A DNA stretch of 33,692 bases, taken from contig CALBLG010000202.1 in NCBI GenBank assembly GCA_937895975.1, forward strand, positions 1 through 33,692, in the 5' to 3' direction. The position numbers and the translations under genes were made by a program. This document shows positions 1 through 6,995 of this stretch, piece after piece. Below the pieces are notes generated by a model. The model did no database searches, was not told the DNA's origin, and was given only the letters and a program-made list of their open reading frames with translations. This stretch comes from an uncultured Slackia sp. Lineage in GTDB: Bacteria > Actinomycetota > Coriobacteriia > Coriobacteriales > Eggerthellaceae. The number at the start of each line of letters is the position of its first letter. The stretch's first letter is position 1.

Positions 1-113
1 TCGCCGAACCTGTTGCTGAAGAGCTTCAGGCCGAGGCTGCGGTCGAATCTGCCGTCGAGCAGGTCGAAGAAGCCGAGGCCGAGACGGCCGAACAGGAGCC
101 GAAGGCCGAGTAG
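1..113 (+). CDS. C-terminal tail of a gene cut by the window edge
   Basis: An open frame runs in from the left edge (codons begin at base 3) to a TAG at 111-113. The visible 36 residues are almost entirely Ala, Glu, Val and Gln and end in EPKAE. Such an acidic tail occurs on several bacterial proteins, including chaperones and ribosomal proteins, so it does not identify the gene. An intrinsic terminator follows 30 bases later, so this is the last gene of its transcript. Confidence 0.6.
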   Translation, partial: AEPVAEELQAEAAVESAVEQVEEAEAETAEQEPKAE

Positions 114-142
114 GCAAGCGGATACAAGCAAACGATACACAA

Positions 143-167
143 GGGCTGGCCTGGGGCCGGCCCTTTT
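143..167 (+). terminator. Intrinsic terminator after the left-edge gene
   Basis: A 9-bp stem, GGGCTGGCC with GGCCGGCCC (one G-T pair), closes a 3-base loop and is followed by TTTT. It separates the left-edge gene from the PRC-barrel gene. Confidence 0.8.
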
Positions 168-189
168 CGCGAACGGAGGGGAGTCGGGG

Positions 190-1335
190 ATGACTCGCAT
201 GAAGCTGGTGACGAGCCACGACATTCGAAAGCTGCGCGTTGTGGGCGGCAAAAAGGGAACGAAACGCATCGGCAAGGTGAAGGCGTGCGTGTTCCATCCG
301 TCCGAGCGCCGCTGTATCGGGTTCATCGTGAAGCGCCCCGATCTTCTGTGGATGTTCCATCGCAAAGATATCTTCGTGTCGCTGGACGGCTTCGATTTCG
401 TTGATGGGCGCATTCGCGTTAAGCCCGATGCGCCCACTTCGGGCGCGGCGGTGTGCCGCGCGATGGGCCTCGATTGGGATAAGTGCATTATTTGGGAAGG
501 CCTTCCCATCATGACGGCCGATGAAACCGCCATCGGGTATGTGAACAACATCACGTTTGATATCGAATCGGGCCAGGTTGAAGCCATCGAGGCGCATAAT
601 GGCGCTACGGCGAAGCTGCTGCTTGGCACGCTGGAAGTTCCCGCCGATTGCATTAGGGGTTTCAAGCGCGGCATGGGCGCCGATTTGGCCGTGAAGGAAG
701 ATTCGCGCGAAGCGGGCGATGAAGTGGTGTTCAAGGGCGCCATTTTGGTGTCCGATGACGTGTGGGAGCTTTCCCCTGAAGGCGGCTGGGCCGAGGCCGC
801 GGGCAAGTTCACGGCAAAGGCCGGCGCGCGCGCCAAAGAGGCCGCCGAAGCAGCGAAGCCCAAGGTCGAGGCTGCGACGGCTGCCGCAGGGGCTGCCGTG
901 AAAGAGGGCGCCGAGGGCGTTGGACGCCAGGTAAGCGCCACCAAAGACGCATTCGGCGCGTTCAAAGAAGAGTTCAGCAAGGCTGCCTCGGGCGAGCAAA
1001 CCGAGGTTGGCGAAGAGGTCGCCGAGCGCGAAGCGAAGACCAAAGGCATGTTCGCGGCGTTCAAAGAGGAATTCGACAAAGCCAAGGCTGGCGACGATGA
1101 CGACGACCTCGCTGCCAGCCGGGTGCAGTGCGGCGAAGGCGCATCGCATGGTGGGCCCGATGCTCAAGACGCAGCCGAAATCGACGAGTATGAATACGAC
1201 GATGAAGCTGACGAATCCGACGACGTCGATGAATACGAGGAAGACGAAGACGAAAAAGAATCGTCGAACCCGGGCATCGGCGGCATGTTCGCGGCCTTCA
1301 AAAGCGAATTCGACAAAGCGTCTAAGGGCGAATAG
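190..1335 (+). CDS. PRC-barrel domain protein with repeated FxAFKxEF C-terminal motifs
   Basis: A 381-residue protein. The ATG at 190 is chosen because GGAGGGG lies about 8 bases upstream; the longer open frame crosses the preceding terminator. Residues 1 to about 170 look like two PRC-barrel units: the first covers the MKLVTSHDIRKLRVV start and the GFIVKRPDLL stretch, the second includes YVNNITFDIESGQVEAI. PRC barrels occur in RimM and in the photosynthetic reaction-centre H subunit and usually mediate protein or RNA contacts. From about residue 195 the chain is Ala/Lys/Glu-rich and probably helical. Three related motifs follow, GAFKEEFSKA, FAAFKEEFDKAKAGD and FAAFKSEFDKASKGE, separated by very acidic linkers; the last forms the C-terminus. 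No signal peptide or membrane segment is seen. The specific role is unknown. Confidence 0.8.
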   Translation: MTRMKLVTSHDIRKLRVVGGKKGTKRIGKVKACVFHPSERRCIGFIVKRPDLLWMFHRKDIFVSLDGFDFVDGRIRVKPDAPTSGAAVCRAMGLDWDKCIIWEGLPIMTADETAIGYVNNITFDIESGQVEAIEAHNGATAKLLLGTLEVPADCIRGFKRGMGADLAVKEDSREAGDEVVFKGAILVSDDVWELSPEGGWAEAAGKFTAKAGARAKEAAEAAKPKVEAATAAAGAAVKEGAEGVGRQVSATKDAFGAFKEEFSKAASGEQTEVGEEVAEREAKTKGMFAAFKEEFDKAKAGDDDDDLAASRVQCGEGASHGGPDAQDAAEIDEYEYDDEADESDDVDEYEEDEDEKESSNPGIGGMFAAFKSEFDKASKGE

Positions 1336-1413
1336 CATCTAACGGGGCCATTTCCCTGTGCGAGTGCCCGGCCTCGTTCGTCGAATATTACGGTTGCCTA
1401 ACGAATTTTCGTC

Positions 1414-1458
1414 AAGACGGCGGTATTCGGGATTCATGCCCGGTGCCGCCGTCTTTTT
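1414..1458 (+). terminator. Intrinsic terminator after the PRC-barrel gene
   Basis: A 10-bp perfect stem (AAGACGGCGG with CCGCCGTCTT) encloses a smaller CGGG/CCCG stem and runs into TTTTT. It ends the PRC-barrel transcript 80 bases after the stop codon. Confidence 0.88.
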
Positions 1459-1517
1459 GCGTCACAATAGACGCGATGCGCCTGGGTGGGGCGCTTTGAT
1501 GAAATTAGGTGGGCAGC

Positions 1518-2387
1518 ATGGCGCAAGATCCTTCGGGAATGACGGGAAAAATCATCCTGAAAAAAGAAGAGATTCACGAGAAGCGAGAAGAGCGCCGCGA
1601 AAAAATCGAGGCCAAAAAAGAGGCATTCGAAGAGAAGTACGAGGTGCCTGTTTCCGAGAAGCCGTCGCTTGCGCGCCTGACCAAGGCCGACCTGTTCAAG
1701 CTTGCGGGGCTGGCTCTGTTCTTCGTGCTCATGGTGCTGGTATGCGTGCTCATTGCCCCGTGGATTGCCGAGCTTTCCGAACCCGATGGCCTCGAGCGCG
1801 TGCTGAACGACGTGCGCAACGCGGGTGTGCTGGGCGGCTTCATCCTGCTGGCATTCCAGTTTTTGCAAATCGTGGTGGCGTTCATCCCCGGCGAGGTGGT
1901 GCAAATCGCGGCGGGCATGATGTACGGCCCTTGGGGCGGTGCCGTCATCGTTATTTTGGGAGCCGTACTATCGAGCGCCCTTATTTTCGCCGTGGTGCAC
2001 AAGCTGGGCGCCCCGTTCGTGCGCGCCATGATTCCCGAGAAATGGATGGCGAAGCTGGAACGCTTCGAGAATTCCGAGAAGCTCGATGTGATGGTGTTCA
2101 TCCTGTTCTTGATTCCCGGCATGCCGAAAGACGTATTCACGTATCTGGTGCCGCTTACGAACATGAGCATGCGCAACTTCCTGGTGCTGTCGAACATCGG
2201 TCGCATTCCCGGCGTGCTGATTACCACCTTTGGGGCCGACAAGCTTATGGCGGGCGATTACGGCCAAAGCGCCATCCTGTTCGGCGTTGCGGCGGTCATC
2301 GCCATCTTGGCTATTTGGCAGCACGAGCGCATTCTGCGCGGCGCGTCGAAATTGGGCTTTGGCAAGAAAAAGCAGCAGCAGAAATAG
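1518..2387 (+). CDS. TVP38/TMEM64 (VTT domain) family membrane protein
   Basis: A 289-residue integral membrane protein. The ATG at 1518 has AGGTGG six bases upstream; an in-frame GTG at 1509 is less well placed. The first 55 residues are highly charged and Lys/Glu-rich, probably a cytoplasmic helix. A transmembrane segment follows at about 60-85. The VTT/SNARE-associated core comes next, with the family's FIPGEVVQIAAGMMYG re-entrant motif, a Gly-rich helix, then LFLIPGMPKDVFTYLVPLT and RIPGVLITTFGADKL. The family includes DedA-like proteins and eukaryotic scramblases; bacterial members are linked to lipid or membrane homeostasis, but the substrate here is unknown. The gene stands between a terminator and the exonuclease gene. 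Confidence 0.85.
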   Translation: MAQDPSGMTGKIILKKEEIHEKREERREKIEAKKEAFEEKYEVPVSEKPSLARLTKADLFKLAGLALFFVLMVLVCVLIAPWIAELSEPDGLERVLNDVRNAGVLGGFILLAFQFLQIVVAFIPGEVVQIAAGMMYGPWGGAVIVILGAVLSSALIFAVVHKLGAPFVRAMIPEKWMAKLERFENSEKLDVMVFILFLIPGMPKDVFTYLVPLTNMSMRNFLVLSNIGRIPGVLITTFGADKLMAGDYGQSAILFGVAAVIAILAIWQHERILRGASKLGFGKKKQQQK

Positions 2388-2437
2388 TGCCGAAGCGTTG
2401 CGCGCGTGTTGCGCCGCGTTTTTTGGCTGTATTATCG

Positions 2438-2468
2438 GTGGGTCAAGGGGACGATTCCTTTGACCCGC
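2438..2468 (+). repeat. GTGGGTCAAGGGGA hairpin repeat, copy 1 (upstream of xth)
   Basis: A 14-bp stem (GTGGGTCAAGGGGA with TTCCTTTGACCCGC, three G-T pairs) around loop CGA, followed by TTTTT. It matches the hairpins at 19357-19387 and 19420-19456 in sequence and geometry. It ends 22 bases before the exonuclease start, so it may also act as a terminator or a leader hairpin. Short palindromes of this type are commonly REP-like units; no transposase is visible here. Confidence 0.75.
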
Positions 2469-2490
2469 TTTTTGTGAGGGGGCGTGTTTG

Positions 2491-3348
2491 ATGCGACTGG
2501 TTTCGTGGAATGTGAACGGCCTGCGAGCCGCCGTGAAAAAGGGCTTCGAAGACTCGGTGCTGGGTTTGAATGCCGATGCCATCTGTCTGCAGGAAACGAA
2601 GCTGCAGGAAGGACAAATCGAGCTCGATTTGCCAGGCTACCTGCAGTTTTGGAGCTATGCGGAAAAGAAGGGCTATTCGGGCACGGCCGTATTCACGCGA
2701 CGCGAGCCATTGCGCGTGCTGCATGGCCTTGGTGCGCCCGAGCTAGATACCGAAGGCCGCATCGTTGCGCTTGAATTTCCCGAATTCTGGCTGGTGAACG
2801 TGTATACGCCCAATGCCCAGGATGGTTTGGCTCGCATCGACCATCGCATGGCGTGGGACGATGCGTTTCGGGGCTTCTGCAAAGGGCTCGAATCGGGCGT
2901 TATGCCGGCGGGCGTTCCCGTGCAAACCGATGCTGAGGGCGATGGCCACGTGTGCGTGGCCGAGCTTCCGCTGACGGGCGCCGACGAAACTGCTCAGCCC
3001 AAGCCCGTGGTGATGTGCGGCGACTTCAACGTCGCGCACGAGGAAATCGATCTGAAGAACCCGAAAACCAATCGGGGCAACGCGGGCTTTTCCGATGAGG
3101 AGCGCGGCAAATTCACCGACCTGCTTGACGCGGGCTTCGTGGACACGTTCCGCACGCTGCATCCGGGGCTTGCGGGTGCATATTCGTGGTGGAGCTACCG
3201 CTTCAATGCGCGCAAGAACAACGCGGGGTGGCGCATCGATTATTTCCTGGTGAGCGAAGCCCTGCGCGGTGCAGTTGCCGACGCCAACATTCACGCCGAT
3301 GTGTTCGGCAGCGACCATTGCCCCGTGTCGCTGGATTTGGACGTATAA
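2491..3348 (+). CDS. xth: Exodeoxyribonuclease III (AP endonuclease, Xth family)
   Basis: A 285-residue member of the exonuclease III/APE1 fold, which cuts DNA at abasic sites and degrades 3' ends in base-excision repair. The catalytic set is complete: Asn7 in SWNVNG, Glu35 in LQETK, Asp178 and Asn180 in GDFNVAH, and Asp275-His276 in GSDHCPV, plus the WWSYRFNARKNNAGWRIDYF block near residue 235. The ATG at 2491 has GAGGGGG eight bases upstream. At about 250-270 residues the family is usually shorter; the extra length is an acidic insertion near residues 140-172 before the GDFN motif. It begins a run of closely spaced genes through rsgA. A repeat hairpin with a T run just upstream may insulate it from the gene before. 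Confidence 0.95.
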   Translation: MRLVSWNVNGLRAAVKKGFEDSVLGLNADAICLQETKLQEGQIELDLPGYLQFWSYAEKKGYSGTAVFTRREPLRVLHGLGAPELDTEGRIVALEFPEFWLVNVYTPNAQDGLARIDHRMAWDDAFRGFCKGLESGVMPAGVPVQTDAEGDGHVCVAELPLTGADETAQPKPVVMCGDFNVAHEEIDLKNPKTNRGNAGFSDEERGKFTDLLDAGFVDTFRTLHPGLAGAYSWWSYRFNARKNNAGWRIDYFLVSEALRGAVADANIHADVFGSDHCPVSLDLDV

Positions 3349-3358
3349 TTAGTCAATT

Positions 3359-3499
3359 ATGGATTTGCGAGCATACAAAGAGAACCTGAGCAACTTGAAA
3401 ACCCCGATGCAGGGGGTTTTCCTGGTTGTGCTGTGTTCCCTGGCATTTTTGATGTGGCTGGGGTTGCTCGTGGTGGCGACGAAACTGCTGATGGGTTAG
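3359..3499 (+). CDS. 46-residue single-pass membrane protein upstream of TrkH
   Basis: An ATG-to-TAG frame of 46 codons fills the gap between xth and the potassium transporter, starting 10 bases after the xth stop and ending 4 bases before the next ATG. The first 16 residues are polar (MDLRAYKENLSNLKTP). Residues 18-43 form one strongly hydrophobic helix containing VFLVVLCSLAFLMWLGLLVV. I see no Shine-Dalgarno sequence, but TATAAT at 3344-3349 lies 9 bases before the ATG, which fits a leaderless transcript. The position and single helix recall small subunits of ion transporters such as KdpF, by analogy only. Nothing is recognised by family. Confidence 0.6.
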   Translation: MDLRAYKENLSNLKTPMQGVFLVVLCSLAFLMWLGLLVVATKLLMG

Positions 3500-3503
3500 C
3501 GCC

Positions 3504-5024
3504 ATGTGGCAGAAATTCTCTCTGTATGATTTTCGCGTTATCGCCCATTACTTGGGCGTTTTGACGATGTTCCTCGCCGTGGCGGAGTGCGTTCCGTTTA
3601 CGGTGGCCATCGTGCTTGGCGAGTGGCAGCCGGCCTCGCATTATTTACTGGGCATCGGCGTGGCGCTTATCGCTGGTTCGCTTTTGCGGCTTATTCTGCC
3701 GAGCCCTGGAAAACTCACCCCGAAACAGGCAATGGCCGTTACGGGGTTCGCGTGGCTCATGTTGGCGTTATTGGGGTGCATACCACTGTATTTATCGGGG
3801 CATTACGGCAGCGTGCTCGATGCGATATTCGAAGGTATGAGCGCTTGGACCACCACTGGGGCGTCGCTCGTGCAAGACCTCGATCATATGTCGGTCGCCG
3901 ACAACATGTGGCGCTTCACCATGCAATGCATCGGCGGCCAGGGCGTCGTTGTTATTGCCCTGTCCCTTGGCCTGTTCGGCCGCGCGGTCGATTCCTCGCT
4001 GTATTCGTCCGAGGGCCGCAGCGAGCACGTTATTCCCAACATCATGCAAACGGCGCGCTTCATCGTGCGTTTCTCTATGGCGACCATCGTTATTGGCACG
4101 GTGCTCACGACGGCTGCGTGTTTGGCTATCGGCATGGAGCCGGTACGCGCGTTCTTCAATGGGCTGTGGCTCGCCGTGGCATCGTTCAACACGGGCGGCA
4201 TGACGTCCATGTCGACGGGCATCATCTACTACCATTGCTCGGCGCTCGAGATCGTGATTATGGTGCTCATCTTGCTGGGCTCCATCAACTTCACGCTGCA
4301 CAGCGAGGTATGGAAGGGCCATGTGCTGCACTTCTTCCGCGATATCGAAATTCGCACGCTGGCAATTTGGCTCAGCGTGATTCTGGTGGCGTTCGTGGCG
4401 ACGCTGTGCGCGGCTGGCATCTACGACGACCTGCCTACGTTGCTGCGTCGCGCGGTGTTCACGGTGGTCGCGGCGTTTTCGTCAACGGGCTTCCAAACTA
4501 TCAGCGTGAACCAGATGACCACGGTGGTTTCGAGCGGCGCGTTGCTCATCATTATCTTCTGCATGGCGGTTGGCGGCTCGGCCGGATCTACCACGGGCGG
4601 CATCAAAGTGTTGCGCATCGGCGTGTTGGTTAAAGAGCTGGTTGCGTACATCAAAGACCTCCTGGCGCCGGCTTCGGCCCGGCAGGTGGTTATGTACTAC
4701 CACGTGGGGCGTCGACCGCTTTCCAACGACCTCGTGCGTGCGAACTTGGCGGTGCTGCTGCTGTACGGCGTGGCGTTCTTGGTTACGACTATCGCCACGG
4801 TGGCCTGCGGATATGCTGCTGCGCCTTCGATGTTCGAATCGGTTTCCATGGTGTCGAACGTGGGCATGTCGTGCGGCATTATTCAGCCGGGCATGCCTGA
4901 TGCGCTGAAAGTGCTCTATATCATCGACATGTGGGCGGGCCGTTTGGAATACGTGACGCTGATTGCCCTGATTGTGTCTATCGTGGCGTCCATGAAGCCG
5001 AAAAGGAGGGTTCGTGCGCGGTAA
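3504..5024 (+). CDS. TrkH/KtrB-type potassium uptake transporter
   Basis: A 506-residue membrane protein of the Trk/Ktr/HKT superfamily, which moves K+ into the cell through a pore made of four repeated M1-P-M2 units. Each pore loop has its expected Gly: WTTTGASL near residue 115, SFNTGGMTS near 231, FSSTGFQTI near 330 and SNVGMSCGI near 452. The GGSAGSTTGGIKV segment near 355-367 is the intramembrane-loop signature of TrkH. It follows the 46-residue ORF by 4 bases with no clear ribosome site, so translation is probably coupled. The gene end overlaps the next reading frame. No regulatory TrkA/KtrA (RCK) gene is in the window, so the gating subunit must be elsewhere. TrkH versus KtrB cannot be settled by eye. 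Confidence 0.93.
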   Translation: MWQKFSLYDFRVIAHYLGVLTMFLAVAECVPFTVAIVLGEWQPASHYLLGIGVALIAGSLLRLILPSPGKLTPKQAMAVTGFAWLMLALLGCIPLYLSGHYGSVLDAIFEGMSAWTTTGASLVQDLDHMSVADNMWRFTMQCIGGQGVVVIALSLGLFGRAVDSSLYSSEGRSEHVIPNIMQTARFIVRFSMATIVIGTVLTTAACLAIGMEPVRAFFNGLWLAVASFNTGGMTSMSTGIIYYHCSALEIVIMVLILLGSINFTLHSEVWKGHVLHFFRDIEIRTLAIWLSVILVAFVATLCAAGIYDDLPTLLRRAVFTVVAAFSSTGFQTISVNQMTTVVSSGALLIIIFCMAVGGSAGSTTGGIKVLRIGVLVKELVAYIKDLLAPASARQVVMYYHVGRRPLSNDLVRANLAVLLLYGVAFLVTTIATVACGYAAAPSMFESVSMVSNVGMSCGIIQPGMPDALKVLYIIDMWAGRLEYVTLIALIVSIVASMKPKRRVRAR

Positions 5025-5745
5025 TATGAACACGGCGCTTCGCGCGGCGTGCGCGGCCTTGATTGCCTTAATCCTATGCATGGCGCCGGTGTGCGCGTTC
5101 GCCGATGGCGATGGCAGTTCGGCCGGAGCCGTGAGCTCGTCCGATTCCGTTTCTTCCGCCGATAAGAAAGACGTTGCCAAGGCGCGCGTCGATGCTGCTG
5201 CGGCCGATTCCGATGCTGCGTCTGGCGATGCCGATGCATCCCCCGAGCCTGTCGATGCGCCGGGCAATTCGGTCGACGACGGACAAACGTCCGATAATTC
5301 GTTTCTCTATGATGCCGCTATAGGCGATTTGGCCGGGGCCGATTCTTACTACGACAAGCAAACCGTGCAGGTGACGGGCGAGGTTGTGGGAGAAGCCATC
5401 TCGGTTACGGGCGACCCCGACCATGTGTGGGTCGTGCTGCGCGACCCGGGCACGGGCTCTACTGTGACGGTATTTTTGAGGCGAAGTGAACTGCATAAGA
5501 TCGATGTCTTCGGCGCGTATGGATCGACGGGCACCACTTTGCGCGTGCGTGGCCAATTCAATCTGGCGTGCTCGCAGCATGAAGGCGAAAGCGATGTGCA
5601 CGCGCAAGTGGTCAGCGTCGTTTCCGAAGGGTCGCAGCATGCTGATGAATTCGACATCGACGATTTCAAGCCAGGGGCTGTTGCGCTTGCGATTGGCGCG
5701 GTCTTGGCATTCGTGTTCTGGCGTATGAGGGAAAGGTCCCGGTAA
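5014..5745 (+). CDS. Secreted, membrane-anchored OB-fold-like protein
   Basis: A 243-residue protein starting at GTG 5014, preceded by AAGGAGGG; an ATG at 5026 is possible but far from that site. The N-terminus is a signal peptide (residues 1-30, ending APVCAFA). Residues 31-90 are a low-complexity Ser/Asp/Ala linker. Residues about 105-205 look like one small beta domain: YDKQTVQVTGEVVGEAI, HVWVVLRD, STVTVFLRR, TLRVRGQF, resembling OB folds of the tRNA-anti/BOF type. A final helix (about 219-237, AVALAIGAVLAFVFW) followed by RMRERSR anchors it with a short cytoplasmic tail. It overlaps the transporter and abuts rsgA with no gap. The ligand is unknown. Confidence 0.72.
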   Translation: MRGNMNTALRAACAALIALILCMAPVCAFADGDGSSAGAVSSSDSVSSADKKDVAKARVDAAAADSDAASGDADASPEPVDAPGNSVDDGQTSDNSFLYDAAIGDLAGADSYYDKQTVQVTGEVVGEAISVTGDPDHVWVVLRDPGTGSTVTVFLRRSELHKIDVFGAYGSTGTTLRVRGQFNLACSQHEGESDVHAQVVSVVSEGSQHADEFDIDDFKPGAVALAIGAVLAFVFWRMRERSR

Positions 5746-6714
5746 ATGCAGGGAACCGTGATTAAGCTCGACCGTGGTTTTCCGCTGGTGAAACTGTCCG
5801 ATGGCCGCGAGTTGCGGTGCGAGCACGCGACGGCTTTGGTGAAGGGCGCGGACGTGCGCGCGACCACGGGCGATGTGGTAGAGGTTTCGGCTCCAAAGGG
5901 CCACGACAAGGGCATTATCGAGCGAGTCCACGACCGCAAACGCGCCTTCGTGCGCAAAGACCCGACCGAGCGCATGGAGCCGCAAGTGCTTGCCGCTAAC
6001 TTCGACACGGTTATCGTGGCCGAGCCGCTGGTGGGCATCAACGTGCGCAGGCTTGAGCGCGAGTTGGTGTTGGCGCACGAAAGCGGCGCCGAGGTGGCCG
6101 TGGTTTTGACGAAGGCCGATTTGGTCGAGAACGTCGCCGAGCTTGCGCAGGCTCGCCAGCTGGTCGAGCGCGTTGCCCACGGGACTCCTGTGTTGGTGGT
6201 ATCTGCAGAAGACCCCGCGAGCGTCGAGGGAGTGCGCGAGCTGGTGCCGCCGGGCCGCGTCGCCGTGCTGCTGGGCAAAAGCGGCGTGGGCAAATCGAGC
6301 CTTGTGAACTTGCTGGTAGGAAGCGACGTTCAAGCGACGGGTGCCGTGCGCGAAGGCGACGGCAAGGGGCGCCACACCACGGTTTCGCGCGAGATGGTGG
6401 CCATTCCGGGCGCAGGTTGCGTTGTGGACATGCCAGGCGTGCGTGGGCTTGCCCTGTGGGACTCCGATGCCGGAATCGAGGCGGCGTTCGCCGACGTCGA
6501 GGCGCTGGCCGAGCAATGTCGTTTTCGCGATTGCCAACACCAGGCCGAGCCTGGTTGCGCCGTGCGGGCAGCCGTGAAATCGGGCGAATTGCCACGCGAG
6601 CGCTACGAGAGCTACCTCAGGCTTCGTGGCGAGGTGCGCCAGGCGAAGAAGCGCAACGAAGAGGCGAAACGAATTCGCTCGCGAAAGGGACATCCGCGCC
6701 GCTGGAAAGGGTAG
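5746..6714 (+). CDS. rsgA: Ribosome small-subunit-dependent GTPase RsgA
   Basis: A 322-residue circularly permuted GTPase that binds the 30S subunit late in maturation. The order is diagnostic: an N-terminal OB fold (residues 1-70, starting MQGTVIKLDRGFPLVKLSDG), then G4 TKAD at 122-125 and G5 VSAE, then G1 GKSGVGKSS at about 177-185, G2 GKGRHTT and G3 DMPGVR near 228-233. A C-terminal zinc site follows with Cys258, Cys263, His265 and Cys271. The Lys/Arg-rich tail suits rRNA binding. The ATG directly follows the stop of the upstream gene, and GAGGGAAAGG just upstream is the likely ribosome site. It is the last gene of the run from 2491 and is followed by the structured repeat at 6752. Confidence 0.96.
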   Translation: MQGTVIKLDRGFPLVKLSDGRELRCEHATALVKGADVRATTGDVVEVSAPKGHDKGIIERVHDRKRAFVRKDPTERMEPQVLAANFDTVIVAEPLVGINVRRLERELVLAHESGAEVAVVLTKADLVENVAELAQARQLVERVAHGTPVLVVSAEDPASVEGVRELVPPGRVAVLLGKSGVGKSSLVNLLVGSDVQATGAVREGDGKGRHTTVSREMVAIPGAGCVVDMPGVRGLALWDSDAGIEAAFADVEALAEQCRFRDCQHQAEPGCAVRAAVKSGELPRERYESYLRLRGEVRQAKKRNEEAKRIRSRKGHPRRWKG

Positions 6715-6751
6715 GCAGATTTGGGCCGCTATGGCTGCCGGATAGCCAAAA

Positions 6752-6893
6752 GTCAGCGAGCGGCAAGCTGGCGTGCGTAGTTCGGGTGGAGGCGAGCCGA
6801 CGCGTACTTCGGTACGCGAGGCGAAGGCTGAGCCTGAAATACGCCACCAGCTTGCCGCGCAGCGTCGAGTGCTTGCGTTGTTCGTAGAACGAC
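6752..6893 (+). repeat. Structured repeat element, copy A (3' of rsgA)
   Basis: Starts with GTCAGCGAGCG (6752-6762). The lower stem is 12 bp, GCGGCAAGCTGG (6760-6771) with CCAGCTTGCCGC (6847-6858). A middle stem pairs TTCGGGT (6781-6787) with GCCTGAA (6832-6838), including G-T pairs. The apical hairpin is CGCGTAC-TTCG-GTACGCG (6801-6818). The stem is followed by GCAGCGTCG and then a second hairpin, GTTGTTC-GTA-GAACGAC (6877-6893). Copy B at 11923-12069 has the same layout, with different but complementary arms. The element starts 37 bases after the rsgA stop. Confidence 0.82.
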
Positions 6894-6995
6894 TCAACTA
6901 AATTGGAACACGTGAACAAAGTTGCACATGTTTAACCTGTGAACTGGCCTTTCTTGCTTCTATCGAAAGGTGTTTGCGCTCTAGAATCTTCCGCC

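Noticed and set aside
1358..2491. 377-codon plus frame overlapping the TVP38 gene
   Set aside because: It crosses an intrinsic terminator and is Arg-rich, in another frame of a clear membrane protein.
5074..6897. 607-codon minus-strand frame across rsgA and the OB-fold gene
   Set aside because: Both plus-strand genes have clear motifs; the antisense frame is His/Arg-rich with no recognisable domain.
6905..6995. Metal-responsive operator upstream of the exporter
   Set aside because: CACGTG and related half sites occur, but no clear inverted repeat matches a known DtxR/MntR or Zur site.
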